This document shows, one piece after another, positions 52,365 to 62,521 of a DNA stretch of 64,000 bases. Made by a program: the position numbers and the translations under genes. The notes beneath the pieces were generated by a model, which saw only the letters and a program-made list of their open reading frames with translations, made no database searches and was not told where the DNA came from. The DNA comes from Chitinophaga caeni (GTDB lineage: Bacteria; Bacteroidota; Bacteroidia; Chitinophagales; Chitinophagaceae). How positions within the stretch are numbered: position 1 is the stretch's first letter; every line of letters begins with the position of its first letter. The stretch lies in assembly GCF_002557795.1 (NCBI RefSeq), contig NZ_CP023777.1, forward strand, positions 3,977,001 through 4,041,000, read 5' to 3'.

Positions 52365-52384
52365 AATTGTCAAGCATTAAGGTT

Positions 52385-55186
52385 TTACAATCCCAGGGTA
52401 ATACCCCCGTTTATGATTCTTTGGTTACTGAAAATGCTCATCCTGGATTCAGGATCGAAATCACCCTCATCTTTTTTCCAAGTCAATAAATTGTACCCGT
52501 TCATGAACAAGCGTAACGTGCGTATTTTACCATGAGGGAATAATAAGGACTTGAAGTTGTAACCGATCTCAACGTTTTTCAAGCGGATATAATCACCGGA
52601 ACGCATCCAGAAAGTAGATGTCTGGTTATTATTGATATTAGTACCCAGGCTCAAGCGCGGGAAAGCCGCGTTTACATTGTTGGCCGGTGTCCAGCGGTCC
52701 ATATGCATTTCTAACACGTTGCCATACCCGTTGTAAAACGCGCTGCTTTCATTGGGGCCGAGGTAAAAATTACGGTTATTAACACCTTGTACCAGGAAAC
52801 TGAAATCCAGTCCCTTAAAGCTGAAACCCGCACTCAAACCATAATACAACAAGGGTTTCTCGGTACCGATAGCCTGCTGATCCAAGGCATTGATCACACC
52901 ATCACCATTCAGGTCCTTGTACATGATATCCCCCGGTTGCGGCGTATATCCTTGCCAGTTAGCCGTCTTCGTGATGTCAGTAGATTCCTGGTAAAAACCA
53001 TCAGCTACTAAACCGAAGGACTGTCCTACTGGATGACCGGTGCGGTTCAACCAAGAATAAGGATACTGTGGATTACCATTGTAGAGCAATGTATTTTTAG
53101 CCGCGGAGAAATTGGCATTCACGAAATATTTGAATGCACCGGAAGTTTTCGGGCTAAAGTTAACAGAGGCTTCGAAACCTGAATAACGGCTTTCCCCGAT
53201 ATTTTCTTCCGGGAAAGGGATACCCATGATCCCGCTGTTTTGACCGCGCACCATCAACTCGTCACTGTACTTGTTGCGGTAATAATCAGCAGTTAATGAT
53301 AATTGTCCATCGTAAAAGCTCGCATCCACACCGATGTTCAGTTTCAATGCTTTTTCCCAGGTGATGCCCTTGTTCACTAGGCGGGCTTCTTCTACACCGG
53401 AAATATTGGAGTTCGTTTCTCCCACATTGTAACCCGTTGTACCGATGGTAAAGTTTTGCAGGTAAGCGAAATAGCTGTTGGGATCCCCCCAGGCAGATTG
53501 ACCTACGCTAGCCCTGATTTTTAAGTAAGAAATGTTTTTGGGGTGGAAGAAAGGCATATTGCTCAAAACCCAGCCCAATCCCAAAGATGGGAATACGGCG
53601 CCGCGTTTGCCGGGCTCGTAACGGTTCATAGCGCCGTAATTCAATCCCAGTTCAGCGAAATAGGTTTTATTCCAATTATAGCTGGCATTTAACCCTAGGT
53701 TCTTGTATTGAAGATCCAGTTCGGTGAAATTGTTGATATTATTGTCCACGTTATAGGTAGCGAGTAAATTCAACTGGTGACTTTTCCAGGAGCGATCGTA
53801 CCCGATCATCGCGTTATAATAAGACTGGCGTATCTGGCTATTCACTTCAGCAGTTCCGGCATCTACCAGGCCGTTTTCACCGTAGCGGATATATTCGCCG
53901 GGGTTAGCATCATCCGGTTGGTACACGGCAAATGATTTGCTACGATCGATCATTTCGAGGTAATAGTTATTCATCGATAACTGTCCCTTAACCCACAAAC
54001 CTTTTACGAAATCGTCCAGTTTGTACTTTAAAGCCATATCTGCGGCGATCGTACGTTCGGTATTGACCAGGTAGCCAGAGCTAACAGCGCCGGCATGGAG
54101 GTTATTCGTCCATTGGCTATTACCACCGTAAGAACCGTCAGCATTATAAACGGGGTAAGCCGTTTGCGGCGTAGAAGTGATATTATTAGCCAATGAAACA
54201 GTTCCGACACCCGGTTGGTAACCGGTTGCCAGGGAACCGAAAACGTTCAATGTCAGCTCGATATCCTTGTTAAAAGCTACGGCCGCATTGGTCCGGATAT
54301 TATAGCGTTTATAATCATTGTTCGTCGAGTAAGAATTACTAGGCGAAGTGATGAAGTTTCCGCCTTGCGCGAAATGTTCCAGTGAAGTGAAGTAATGGTA
54401 GTTGCTGGATTTACCGGCCAAACTAATATTATAACGCTGCTGGAGCGGGTTTTGCTTGATGATTTCATCATACCAATTAACATCCGGTTGCGCGTAAGGA
54501 TCGTTGGTATGGTTGGACCAAGCCGCTAGCTCATCCTGCGTGTACCTCGGTGTTGAACCCGGTGTCATATTTTCTTGCGCTTCATTATACAAGGTCGCGT
54601 ACTGGAATGCATTGGCCAATTTGGGTTTGTAAAGGAAATCCATTACCCCGGCCTGTGCAGAAGCATTGATCTCGAAGTTATGCTTGCCTGCGTTACGGGT
54701 AGTAATAACGATCGCCCCGTTGGCCGCCCTTTGGCCGTACATGGCCGTAGCAAGGGCATCCTTCAATACCGTGATGCTTTCAATTTCATCAGGGTTGAAG
54801 TTGGTAAAACTGCGGACTACTCCATCGATGACAATGATCGGGGTTCTACCGCGAAGGTAAAATGCTGCAGCATCAGCACCATTCATACCAGATAGTTGAA
54901 GGGTGTATAAGCCTGCTATTCTACCGGCCATCAAGTTAGTAACATCCGCTACCGGTGTTGAATTGACATCTTTATTATAAATGGATCCGGCAGCGCCAAC
55001 GTAATCAGCCTTCGATGATTGTTTATTCCATAATTGAACTTTCTGCGAAAGCCAAGAAGAATCATTTTTTAATAATACCGTGGTATCTGACTGTGCAGAA
55101 GCCTTTAATGAAATTGCCGCGGCTAGCGCCCAACCCCACTGCTTCATGTACCTGGCACCAGGTTTATTTATAGGGAATAATTTCAT
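52385..55186 (-). CDS. SusC-like TonB-dependent transporter lacking the usual N-terminal regulatory domain
   Basis: A 933-residue SusC-like transporter. After the signal region (WGWALAAAISLKASAQ) it moves within about 40 residues straight into the plug (NSTPVADVTNLMAGRIAGLY, TPIIVIDGVVRSF, AMYGQRAANGAIVITTR), with no carboxypeptidase-regulatory-like domain, unlike its neighbour at 47602-50700. The barrel ends GGITLGL. It is first of the two SusC/SusD pairs. Either of two in-frame ATGs (55186, 55147) could be the start; 55147 begins directly at the signal peptide. Confidence 0.92.
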   Translation of the reverse strand: MKLFPINKPGARYMKQWGWALAAAISLKASAQSDTTVLLKNDSSWLSQKVQLWNKQSSKADYVGAAGSIYNKDVNSTPVADVTNLMAGRIAGLYTLQLSGMNGADAAAFYLRGRTPIIVIDGVVRSFTNFNPDEIESITVLKDALATAMYGQRAANGAIVITTRNAGKHNFEINASAQAGVMDFLYKPKLANAFQYATLYNEAQENMTPGSTPRYTQDELAAWSNHTNDPYAQPDVNWYDEIIKQNPLQQRYNISLAGKSSNYHYFTSLEHFAQGGNFITSPSNSYSTNNDYKRYNIRTNAAVAFNKDIELTLNVFGSLATGYQPGVGTVSLANNITSTPQTAYPVYNADGSYGGNSQWTNNLHAGAVSSGYLVNTERTIAADMALKYKLDDFVKGLWVKGQLSMNNYYLEMIDRSKSFAVYQPDDANPGEYIRYGENGLVDAGTAEVNSQIRQSYYNAMIGYDRSWKSHQLNLLATYNVDNNINNFTELDLQYKNLGLNASYNWNKTYFAELGLNYGAMNRYEPGKRGAVFPSLGLGWVLSNMPFFHPKNISYLKIRASVGQSAWGDPNSYFAYLQNFTIGTTGYNVGETNSNISGVEEARLVNKGITWEKALKLNIGVDASFYDGQLSLTADYYRNKYSDELMVRGQNSGIMGIPFPEENIGESRYSGFEASVNFSPKTSGAFKYFVNANFSAAKNTLLYNGNPQYPYSWLNRTGHPVGQSFGLVADGFYQESTDITKTANWQGYTPQPGDIMYKDLNGDGVINALDQQAIGTEKPLLYYGLSAGFSFKGLDFSFLVQGVNNRNFYLGPNESSAFYNGYGNVLEMHMDRWTPANNVNAAFPRLSLGTNINNNQTSTFWMRSGDYIRLKNVEIGYNFKSLLFPHGKIRTLRLFMNGYNLLTWKKDEGDFDPESRMSIFSNQRIINGGITLGL

Positions 55187-55216
55187 TATAATGATTTTAT
55201 AAGTTGATTGATAAGG

Positions 55217-56011
55217 TTAGCGTAGATTTCCCCTTAGCAATCCATCAGGATGCTGGTCGGAATGAACATCTATGTATACTGCATCTTTCTTCAACGCATT
55301 AAGGATATCGTTACTACCCTCTCCGCTTTTTGGAACATTGAAGTCGGCAGGCCCCGAAGCGAAATTGAATAGCATATCACCCGTTGCAGAGTGTAAATGA
55401 GCCCCGGTTAATGTTTCCCCCGCAGGCACATTCTTGCAATCGATTGCAAAATAAACACTAAAATCTTCCGTGATGCGCAGGTAAGCCGTACCTGTTGCGG
55501 TTGTTGAAACTCCCGGAACAACTTGATCCCCGGTTAAAGGCAGATCCAGTGTATAAACAACTTCTTTTGCAAGTTGTCCCCTTGCTAAAGCGCCGTTACC
55601 GGCACCTGCAACCGTGATATAGGCGTCATTATTGATCGCGCTATCTGCTAAACTTTTCGGGAAATCAACATTTCCTTTCAATTTGCCATCCTGGAAGTTA
55701 CCGTCCAGGGTGAGTATCGTCTCCCCGTTTTCGATAGCATTCCCCATCCTGATTTCCACTACTCCCGGGCTACTACCCTTCGATAGTGAATCAAAATAAA
55801 TGTCATAGTAGAGTTGATAATCATCCCTTAAATACAATAAGGCGTACGCGTGCGAGTTATTTCCTTCCGATGAGGGAACTACGTTGGCCCCGGAAAGCTG
55901 TACGTTCCAGAACTTCATCACGAACCCTTCAGGATGATCCTCCTTGTCGCACCCCATAAATGTACATGCCCCCAAGAGCATGATAAAAATGTACGTTGGA
56001 TTCAAGCGCAT
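55217..56011 (-). CDS. CHRD domain lipoprotein
   Basis: A 264-residue lipoprotein: after MRLNPTYIFIMLLGACTFMG a Cys at 21 starts DKEDHPEG (an alternative lipobox Cys is residue 16). Two CHRD-like beta domains follow: about 32-135 (LSGANVVPSSEGNNSHAYAL, GVVEIRMGNAIENGETILT) and about 145-262 (LPLTGDQVVPGVSTTATGTA, TGAHLHSATGDMLFNFASGP, VYIDVHSDQHPDGLLRGNLR). CHRD domains are calcium- or ligand-binding modules of chordin-like proteins. As first gene of the SusCD-fucosidase operon, it is perhaps a surface accessory binder. Start at ATG 56011. Confidence 0.86.
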   Translation of the reverse strand: MRLNPTYIFIMLLGACTFMGCDKEDHPEGFVMKFWNVQLSGANVVPSSEGNNSHAYALLYLRDDYQLYYDIYFDSLSKGSSPGVVEIRMGNAIENGETILTLDGNFQDGKLKGNVDFPKSLADSAINNDAYITVAGAGNGALARGQLAKEVVYTLDLPLTGDQVVPGVSTTATGTAYLRITEDFSVYFAIDCKNVPAGETLTGAHLHSATGDMLFNFASGPADFNVPKSGEGSNDILNALKKDAVYIDVHSDQHPDGLLRGNLR

Positions 56012-56275
56012 AGTAATAGTTTTTGTAAATGCAAACTGATAATGATAGGCGATTTTAACAGATGCCATTCCGGCAGTCTATTATTAGACCGGTTCATTTT
56101 TCATTTAAAGTGGATTGAATTTTGGTTGATTCAAAAATTAATAAATACAGAATTCAGAGCTCGTTCTTTAGTTTCGATTTTTTTAAATAAATGCAACGGT
56201 ATAAAAGTAAGGAGTTAGCCAGTAAATGGACGGGGACGAATAGCACGAGATTACCCTCATTTTGTATCAAAAAAA

Positions 56276-56301
56276 ACCGGGCCCCTGTAACAAGGCCCGG
56301 T
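56276..56301 (-). terminator. Terminator of the hybrid sensor gene
   Basis: Arms ACCGGGCC (56276-56283) and GGCCCGGT (56294-56301), 10-base loop, and a long T-run on the minus strand. The HTCS gene ends at 56336. Confidence 0.88.
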
Positions 56302-56335
56302 ATAAAACAAACATAAGTAATTAATAAACAATAAA

Positions 56336-59300
56336 TTACGAAACCACTTCTTCTTTCTTACTAAATTCGGTCGGGGTTTTACCAAATTCTTTCTTAAACC
56401 ATTTGCGGAAATAGTCTACATCGGAGAAACCGACCATGTAAGCGACTTCGTTTACAGCGTACTGTTGCATTGACAACAATTGGGCTGCCCTTTTTAAACG
56501 GATGCCCCTTATAAATTCCACGATACTTTGATTAGTTAATGCTTTCAATTTGCGGTACAAGGTCATCCGGCTCATGCACATTTTGGCTGCCAATTCTTCC
56601 GCTTGGAGGTTTGGTTCAGCGATCCTTTCCTCAATATATTTCACGATCCCCTGCAAGAAAATCTCATCCGGCCCCGTAATCTCCAATTCGCTGGAACCCA
56701 GGGTTATTACCTTCCCGAAACGCTCCCGCAACTGTTTCCTGTTCAGCAGCAAATTTTGCAACCTACTTTGCAACAAGGCGATATTGAAGGGCTTCGCAAT
56801 GTAATCATCTGCCCCCGTTTCATACCCTTCGCGGATGAAGGAGACCGTTCCCCTTGCCGACAGCAATATGATGGGGATGTGGCTGGTGCGGCTATCATTC
56901 TTTAGGCGGTGGCAAAATTCTACGCCGTTCATTCCAGGCATCATCACATCTGAAATGATGATATCAGGTAATTTCTCCAAGGCTTGCTCCCAGCCTTCGA
57001 GCCCGCTGGTTGCCAGGGAAACCGAGTAATTATCATTAAATAATTCTAATAAATACTGCCCCAATCCCGGGTCGTCTTCAACCAGCAATAGTTGCGGTTT
57101 CTGATCCCCGGCATCTACCTTGATGGCTAATTCCGGCGCCAAGGGGGCTATTGTTTGGGTATAGTAGCCCGTATGGCAAGCCAATATTTCCTCGGCCTTG
57201 AATGCCTCCCTATTTACAGGGATATATATTTCGAAGCACGTTTTACCGTATCCCTGCCCGATAGCTTGGCTGCTACTTACATGTATTGTTCCGCGGTGCC
57301 TTTCTACCAAGGCTTTAACGAATGCCAAGCCGATGCCCGTTCCGCCCGCCTGTATCTTGTGATCGTCGAAGTGTTGGAATTGTTCGAAAATCTTCTCGAA
57401 CCTTCCGGGTGCAATCCCCACCCCGTTATCTTCTACTTTAATGCTCGCTTTCCCTTGTTCTCCAACCTGCACGCTCAATTTAACCAGTCCCCCGTTAGGT
57501 GTAAACTTGATCGAGTTGGAGATAAGGTTAAACAACATACGTTCCACCTTATCTTTATCGAAATACGTTTCCGTATCCTTTCCGCAGGAATCAAACTGGA
57601 GTTGAATGCCCTTCTTAGTTGCTAAACCTTCAAATGCCGTTAGCGTTGTTTGGCAAAACATGGAAAGATCTCCCTTTTCGACGGTCAATGGTAAACCGCC
57701 TTCTTCCAGCCTCCTAAAATCCAGTAGCTGATCCATCAACCGCATCAGGCGCTCCGTGTTTTGCTGCATGAATTGTAACTGCCGCTTATCCTGTTCGCTG
57801 GAATTGGGCGATTGCAAAAGTTTCTCTACCGGTGCCATGATCAATGTCAGCGGAGTTTTTATGTCGTGGGAAATATTGGTAAAGAAATCCAACTTGGATT
57901 GCACTAATTCGTGTTCCTTCTCCCTTATGATTACCTGGTTCTTAATTTCCTGTTTTAGAAATGCTGTTTTATAAGTGTAATGGTAATACCAGAATAGTAA
58001 TCCCGCGGCAATTAATACGTAAACAAAATATGCATACCAGGTGCGCCAGAAAGGTGGATTTACAATTATTTCCAGGGATCTGACTTCCTGGCTCCAAAGC
58101 CCATCTTTATTGGCAGCTTTTACTTTAAACGTGTAAACACCGGGATCCAGGTTTGTAAAAGTGGCCGAGGTCTGCTTTCCCACGTAATGCCACATGTTAT
58201 CGCTTTTCAAGCCTTCCATCATGTAAGCATACTGGATAGCGGCGGGATTAGCATGATTCAAGGTAGCAAACTTCACCGTAAAATATGCCTGGTCATGCTG
58301 GAGTGTTAATTCATCTGTATAGCTGATCGCCTGTTGAAGCGGGGAATCATCGCCGATAGTTACCGGCAAATTCTTGATGAGAAAATCGGTCAAAATGACC
58401 CTGGTCGGTTGCGTATTGGCAACGATCGTGCTTGGATCAAATACTGTAACACCATCGATACCGCAAAACAACATCATGCCGGATTTATCTTTATAAACGG
58501 ACAGGTATTCGTTTTTTCCCGGCCAATTATCACCGGTATAGGTTGCGATATCTAAATCACCTTTCTTATAAGGAATCGATTGTGTATTGCGGGTAATCTT
58601 TGAAATTTTATCCTGGCTAGCGATCCACAAATTACCGGTATTGTCTTCTACTATTCCCCTGGTATCAACTTCATCCCAATTGAATGTATTATTTACGCTA
58701 TAAAGAGTATCGCGGTTCCGGTTGAAATACAACAAGCCTTTCCCTTCCGTCCCGATCCAGAGTGTACCATTTTTATCGGTATAAACCGCGGATACAAATG
58801 TGCCGGATAACCCGTTGGCGCTTGAATAATTATATATTTGAGTAGCCCCCATAGGTACATAGTACAATCCTTCATTTGTACCGATCCATAACGTACCGTA
58901 AGCATCTTCATGTAAACTGTGAATCTCTCCCAATAAGCTATTAGGCTCGTTCCTATAAAGTGGAAATTCTTTTATAGAACCGTCGGGCAACAATTTGAAT
59001 AAAGCCGTATGGGTACCGATCCAGTATGCTCCCCCGCGCGATGTTTCAATATCAAAAACGGCATAAAAATACTTTCGGCCCGTTCGCGGGTTTGATTTTA
59101 ATGTTATTTCAGAAAATGTTTTATTTCCCCTATCAAAATGATACAATCCTTCCAGCGTGCCCACGAGTAAATCCCCGGAAGGCTGCACCTGGATCGACTC
59201 GATAAAATCCTTATTGATATTGCCTGATACGGCGGGGATATGGTAATATTTAAATTGATTGCTGGCACGATCATAGTAGTTCAACCCCGAAGCAGTCGCG

Positions 59301-60427
59301 ATCCAAAGGTTACCGGCATCGTCTTCCTGCACGCCCATGGTATTAATGCCGTTCATACCGATTCCGCCGCTCATCAAGGGCGTTATGTGGGAAACACGCT
59401 CATTGCCCGGGTACACCAGGGCTACCCCGCCCCAATAGGTTCCAACCCATACGGTACCATCATCGCTTTGGATGATAGAACATACGGAATTGTAAGGGAG
59501 CGAGTGCTGATCAAACCGATCATAAACATAATGCGCGGTAACATTATAATCCTTCAAAATGTATAACCCTTTCCTGGTGCCTACCCAAACCTGGTCATTT
59601 ACAAAACAAATCGATTTCAGCATTTCCGTGGCAATACTATTGGGAGTGTCGTCCGAGCGGTAATTTCTAGTTTGTCCATTCTTGAAATTGTATACCCATA
59701 AACCTTGCTTCTGGGTACCGAACCAAACTTCATCACCCTTAACCGCAATTGTATGAATCGTGCTGTTGCCGTAATTTTCAAAATGGGTCAATTGCGCATC
59801 CACGGGAATTAATTCTGCCCTGGCCGGATCATAGCAAATGAGCTCGCTGCCTTTGCCCAACCAGATGCGTCCCAAGCTATCTTCTGCCATGCCGCGCACG
59901 ATAAAACTACCTTTTAAGGGGAAGGGAGCATCTTGCAATTGTTTCATCCCCGGCGCCAGGTAATACAGGTACCCCGGGCCGCCAACCCATATATTACCCT
60001 TACTATCTTTAAAAACACAAGTAACATCGCGGTGCAAAGTTGCTGAATCCACGATCGAAAATTTATCGGTTCGGGGATTATAAACATTTAATCCCGTTTC
60101 AGTTCCGATATAAATGTTTTGATCCTTGCCCTCGCAAAGCGTCAAAACGGAATTGTTCCCGATAGAACTAGTATCCCCGATTTTATGCTTATATACCTTG
60201 ATCGCATCATTACTGTAACGGCATAAACCATTTTCCGTTCCAATCCAAACAAAGCCCTTCGCATCTTGCAATATGCAGTGCACCGTATTTTGCGGCAACC
60301 CTTCCGCTATACCCAGTTTATTAAAACGCACGGAATGTTTCTGGGCGTAGCTGCCGTTGATATTTATTAATATCAACAATACACATAACAATAACCTGGT
60401 AATTTTCCCCCAAGAATATTCGAACAT
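56336..60427 (-). CDS. Hybrid two-component system regulator (sensor kinase/response regulator/AraC)
   Basis: A 1363-residue HTCS. N-terminal signal helix (LLLCVLLILININGSYA); two-bladed periplasmic propeller of WIGT/WVGG repeats (about 35-700); Y_Y_Y domain (about 735-800); a transmembrane helix (YAYFVYVLIAAGLLFWYYHY, about 802-822); HisKA with phospho-His854 (FFTNISHDIKTPLTLIMAP); HATPase (NLISNSIKFTPNGG, DNGVGIAPGRF, GGTGIGLAFVK); receiver with Asp1160 (IIISDVMMPGMNGVEF); and AraC helix-turn-helix (MTLYRKLKALTNQS; VAYMVGFSDVDYFRKWFKKE). It senses a glycan fragment and activates the adjacent PUL downstream on the same strand. Confidence 0.95.
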   Translation of the reverse strand: MFEYSWGKITRLLLCVLLILININGSYAQKHSVRFNKLGIAEGLPQNTVHCILQDAKGFVWIGTENGLCRYSNDAIKVYKHKIGDTSSIGNNSVLTLCEGKDQNIYIGTETGLNVYNPRTDKFSIVDSATLHRDVTCVFKDSKGNIWVGGPGYLYYLAPGMKQLQDAPFPLKGSFIVRGMAEDSLGRIWLGKGSELICYDPARAELIPVDAQLTHFENYGNSTIHTIAVKGDEVWFGTQKQGLWVYNFKNGQTRNYRSDDTPNSIATEMLKSICFVNDQVWVGTRKGLYILKDYNVTAHYVYDRFDQHSLPYNSVCSIIQSDDGTVWVGTYWGGVALVYPGNERVSHITPLMSGGIGMNGINTMGVQEDDAGNLWIATASGLNYYDRASNQFKYYHIPAVSGNINKDFIESIQVQPSGDLLVGTLEGLYHFDRGNKTFSEITLKSNPRTGRKYFYAVFDIETSRGGAYWIGTHTALFKLLPDGSIKEFPLYRNEPNSLLGEIHSLHEDAYGTLWIGTNEGLYYVPMGATQIYNYSSANGLSGTFVSAVYTDKNGTLWIGTEGKGLLYFNRNRDTLYSVNNTFNWDEVDTRGIVEDNTGNLWIASQDKISKITRNTQSIPYKKGDLDIATYTGDNWPGKNEYLSVYKDKSGMMLFCGIDGVTVFDPSTIVANTQPTRVILTDFLIKNLPVTIGDDSPLQQAISYTDELTLQHDQAYFTVKFATLNHANPAAIQYAYMMEGLKSDNMWHYVGKQTSATFTNLDPGVYTFKVKAANKDGLWSQEVRSLEIIVNPPFWRTWYAYFVYVLIAAGLLFWYYHYTYKTAFLKQEIKNQVIIREKEHELVQSKLDFFTNISHDIKTPLTLIMAPVEKLLQSPNSSEQDKRQLQFMQQNTERLMRLMDQLLDFRRLEEGGLPLTVEKGDLSMFCQTTLTAFEGLATKKGIQLQFDSCGKDTETYFDKDKVERMLFNLISNSIKFTPNGGLVKLSVQVGEQGKASIKVEDNGVGIAPGRFEKIFEQFQHFDDHKIQAGGTGIGLAFVKALVERHRGTIHVSSSQAIGQGYGKTCFEIYIPVNREAFKAEEILACHTGYYTQTIAPLAPELAIKVDAGDQKPQLLLVEDDPGLGQYLLELFNDNYSVSLATSGLEGWEQALEKLPDIIISDVMMPGMNGVEFCHRLKNDSRTSHIPIILLSARGTVSFIREGYETGADDYIAKPFNIALLQSRLQNLLLNRKQLRERFGKVITLGSSELEITGPDEIFLQGIVKYIEERIAEPNLQAEELAAKMCMSRMTLYRKLKALTNQSIVEFIRGIRLKRAAQLLSMQQYAVNEVAYMVGFSDVDYFRKWFKKEFGKTPTEFSKKEEVVS

Positions 60428-60684
60428 AGCACGTTTTGATTTCGGTTGTAGATCGGTAATAGTATTAAATTAGTCAGCAAAAGTGAATTTATGAAATACA
60501 AGGTAATAAAATACTAACAATGGATAATAATATAGGGATGCAAGGAAAACAAATGTTTATAAATATTAGAATTTAGTTTACAGCGCATCACATCAATAAA
60601 TATGTTAAAAATTCGATAGTAAGCCAATTACTTGGTAAACATTCTACTACAAATTTTTGTTTTCTGACAAAAGATCGTACAACA

Positions 60685-61731
60685 TTGTTTTTTACATTGA
60701 CCAAGCGCAAGCTGACATTATTCGGTATCCTACTATTTTTACTCTCGTCGTGGAGTAGCAGTTTATCTGCACAAACCGATAAACTATATTTGCGAAACGG
60801 CACTATCTTGAACGGCACCCTGCGGTCCATTAACCTGGGTAAGATTAACTTCGATGCCAACGACATCGGTATCGTGGATGTGAAGATAACCAATGCCAGG
60901 ACCCTCTTTGCCACCAGTTTCCAATACCGGGTATCTACCGTCCACCAAGACGTTATGTACGGCAGCATACTGCCGGGGAAAGATTCCGGCTCCATAATCT
61001 TCGCCAGCGGCAAAGACAGCGTCAACGTATTACTAGATGATATCGTAACACTTTCGAAATATAGAAAAGGTATCATGCACCAAATTGAAGGTAATATTTC
61101 GGCAGGATACAGCTTTACAAAGTCTAGCGAACTGGGTAGGATTAACCTCGATGCAAGCTTGAACACGAGAAGCAAGAATGTTGCATTAGCATTTACCGGG
61201 GCTACTATTACGAGTATTCAAGGAGATTCGCTTGCCCGCGATTTGGAGAATGCATCCTTACAAGTTTCTTATTACTATTTGCCGGACTGGTACTTACTAA
61301 CCTATGTTAATTATCAAAGAAACTTGTCACTAGGCATCGGGCAACGTTTCCAGGAAGCGCTGGGAACGGGTTACGAATTCCTGAAAAGAAGCAGGATGCT
61401 GGCAAGCGTGGGTACAGGCGGTATCCTTAACCAGGAAAAAAGCTTGGAAGGTGATCGTAACTATACTTTTGAAATCCCCTTATTACTTCAATACGACCTT
61501 TTCCTATTTTCGTCGCCTAACTTGAGCTTTTCATTCAAGCAGCAGCTCTATTTCGGCATTTCTCAAAAAGGACGTATCCGTGAAGATGGGGAAACACGGC
61601 TTTCTTATGAAGTTATTTCAGACCTTACTATCAGCCTGGTATTTTACAACAACTACGACAACCAACCACCCGCGGGAAGCGTCAGAAATTTCGATTACAA
61701 CATGGTGGTGAATGTAGGATACAAGTTTTAA
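60685..61731 (+). CDS. DUF481 family outer-membrane protein
   Basis: A 348-residue exported protein. After a signal segment (LTLFGILLFLLSSWSSSLSA) comes a soluble N-terminal domain (DKLYLRNGTILNGTLRSINL to LDDIVTLSKY; about 30-135), then a beta-rich C-terminal half ending VNVGYKF with alternating aromatic strands (NISAGYSFTKSSELGRINLD; ASLQVSYYYLPDWYLLTYV). This is the DUF481 pattern of outer-membrane barrel-like proteins. Start codon TTG at 60685 or 60697; no ATG is close. It is divergent from the HTCS gene. Confidence 0.8.
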   Translation: MFFTLTKRKLTLFGILLFLLSSWSSSLSAQTDKLYLRNGTILNGTLRSINLGKINFDANDIGIVDVKITNARTLFATSFQYRVSTVHQDVMYGSILPGKDSGSIIFASGKDSVNVLLDDIVTLSKYRKGIMHQIEGNISAGYSFTKSSELGRINLDASLNTRSKNVALAFTGATITSIQGDSLARDLENASLQVSYYYLPDWYLLTYVNYQRNLSLGIGQRFQEALGTGYEFLKRSRMLASVGTGGILNQEKSLEGDRNYTFEIPLLLQYDLFLFSSPNLSFSFKQQLYFGISQKGRIREDGETRLSYEVISDLTISLVFYNNYDNQPPAGSVRNFDYNMVVNVGYKF

Positions 61732-61861
61732 TTGTACAGGGAGCCTCAAAATATAATAATTTAATATATTTACAGTTGTAAAGCCCAGGGGTGTCGCCCT
61801 ACAAGTATTGACCGGGAAAATTTGCAATTTATTTCTTACCTAGAATAAGAAAGCTCTTAGC

Positions 61862-62461
61862 ATGGCAGGAATATCACCTATACAACTCAGCATTTTGCCG
61901 GGCATTATTGCTTGGTTAGACTTGTTGTACCCCGCTTATTCTATAGCCATATTATTATTTCTCGGCTTCACGCTTTGCTCATCTACACTTAGAAAGATCC
62001 GCCCAGCTTACCTTTCCCGCTTAAACAAATTAATATTACTCGTTTCTGCGAGCCTGGTTGTACTGGTGGGACTGGATTACTTTACAAGTTCGAAAACCTC
62101 AAATTCACAAGAAGGTATCTTAGAGCGGTACCATTATTTTTCGCTGTGGGTCGTCATGATGATCCATTGTTGCATCCCGTTTATTTATTGTTTCAAGGCA
62201 GTACGCAGGAGTACGTGGATGAATATTTTTGTCATTTTCTTTTTGTACATAACCCACAATGGTTATGCCGGGCTATCGTACAGGGCCAACTTGCAATATG
62301 GGGATATTCATTGGCCTATCTTTTCATTATTACAATCATATCCGAGATCCATCACCTTGGTAAGCATTTTCTTTATGTTTCCCTTTATCATGGCATATTG
62401 GATCAAGCAACACAAAGTTCGACAAAGAGCCCATATGAATAATGTCGAAGCCGTATCATGA
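61862..62461 (+). CDS. Hypothetical integral membrane protein, six helices
   Basis: A 199-residue membrane protein with about six helices (about 8-20 and 25-45, 52-72, 92-112, 118-136, 160-185) such as LNKLILLVSASLVVLVGLDY and FSLWVVMMIHCCIPFIYCFK. The C-terminus is basic and cytoplasmic-looking (IKQHKVRQRAHM). I recognise no family. It starts 130 bases after the DUF481 gene and ends 60 bases before the O-methyltransferase gene, so it may share a transcript with either. Confidence 0.7.
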   Translation: MAGISPIQLSILPGIIAWLDLLYPAYSIAILLFLGFTLCSSTLRKIRPAYLSRLNKLILLVSASLVVLVGLDYFTSSKTSNSQEGILERYHYFSLWVVMMIHCCIPFIYCFKAVRRSTWMNIFVIFFLYITHNGYAGLSYRANLQYGDIHWPIFSLLQSYPRSITLVSIFFMFPFIMAYWIKQHKVRQRAHMNNVEAVS

Positions 62462-62521
62462 TAAAACTGCTTCACTGAGATCCCATTTCCCCGCAATGGC
62501 AGATATTGGGATTAAAAAAAC

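Noticed and set aside
60588..61175. Minus-strand ORF of 195 codons opposite the DUF481 gene
   Set aside because: Its composition (Ser- and Leu-rich, no motif) is that of an antisense frame; the plus-strand gene has signal peptide and family pattern.
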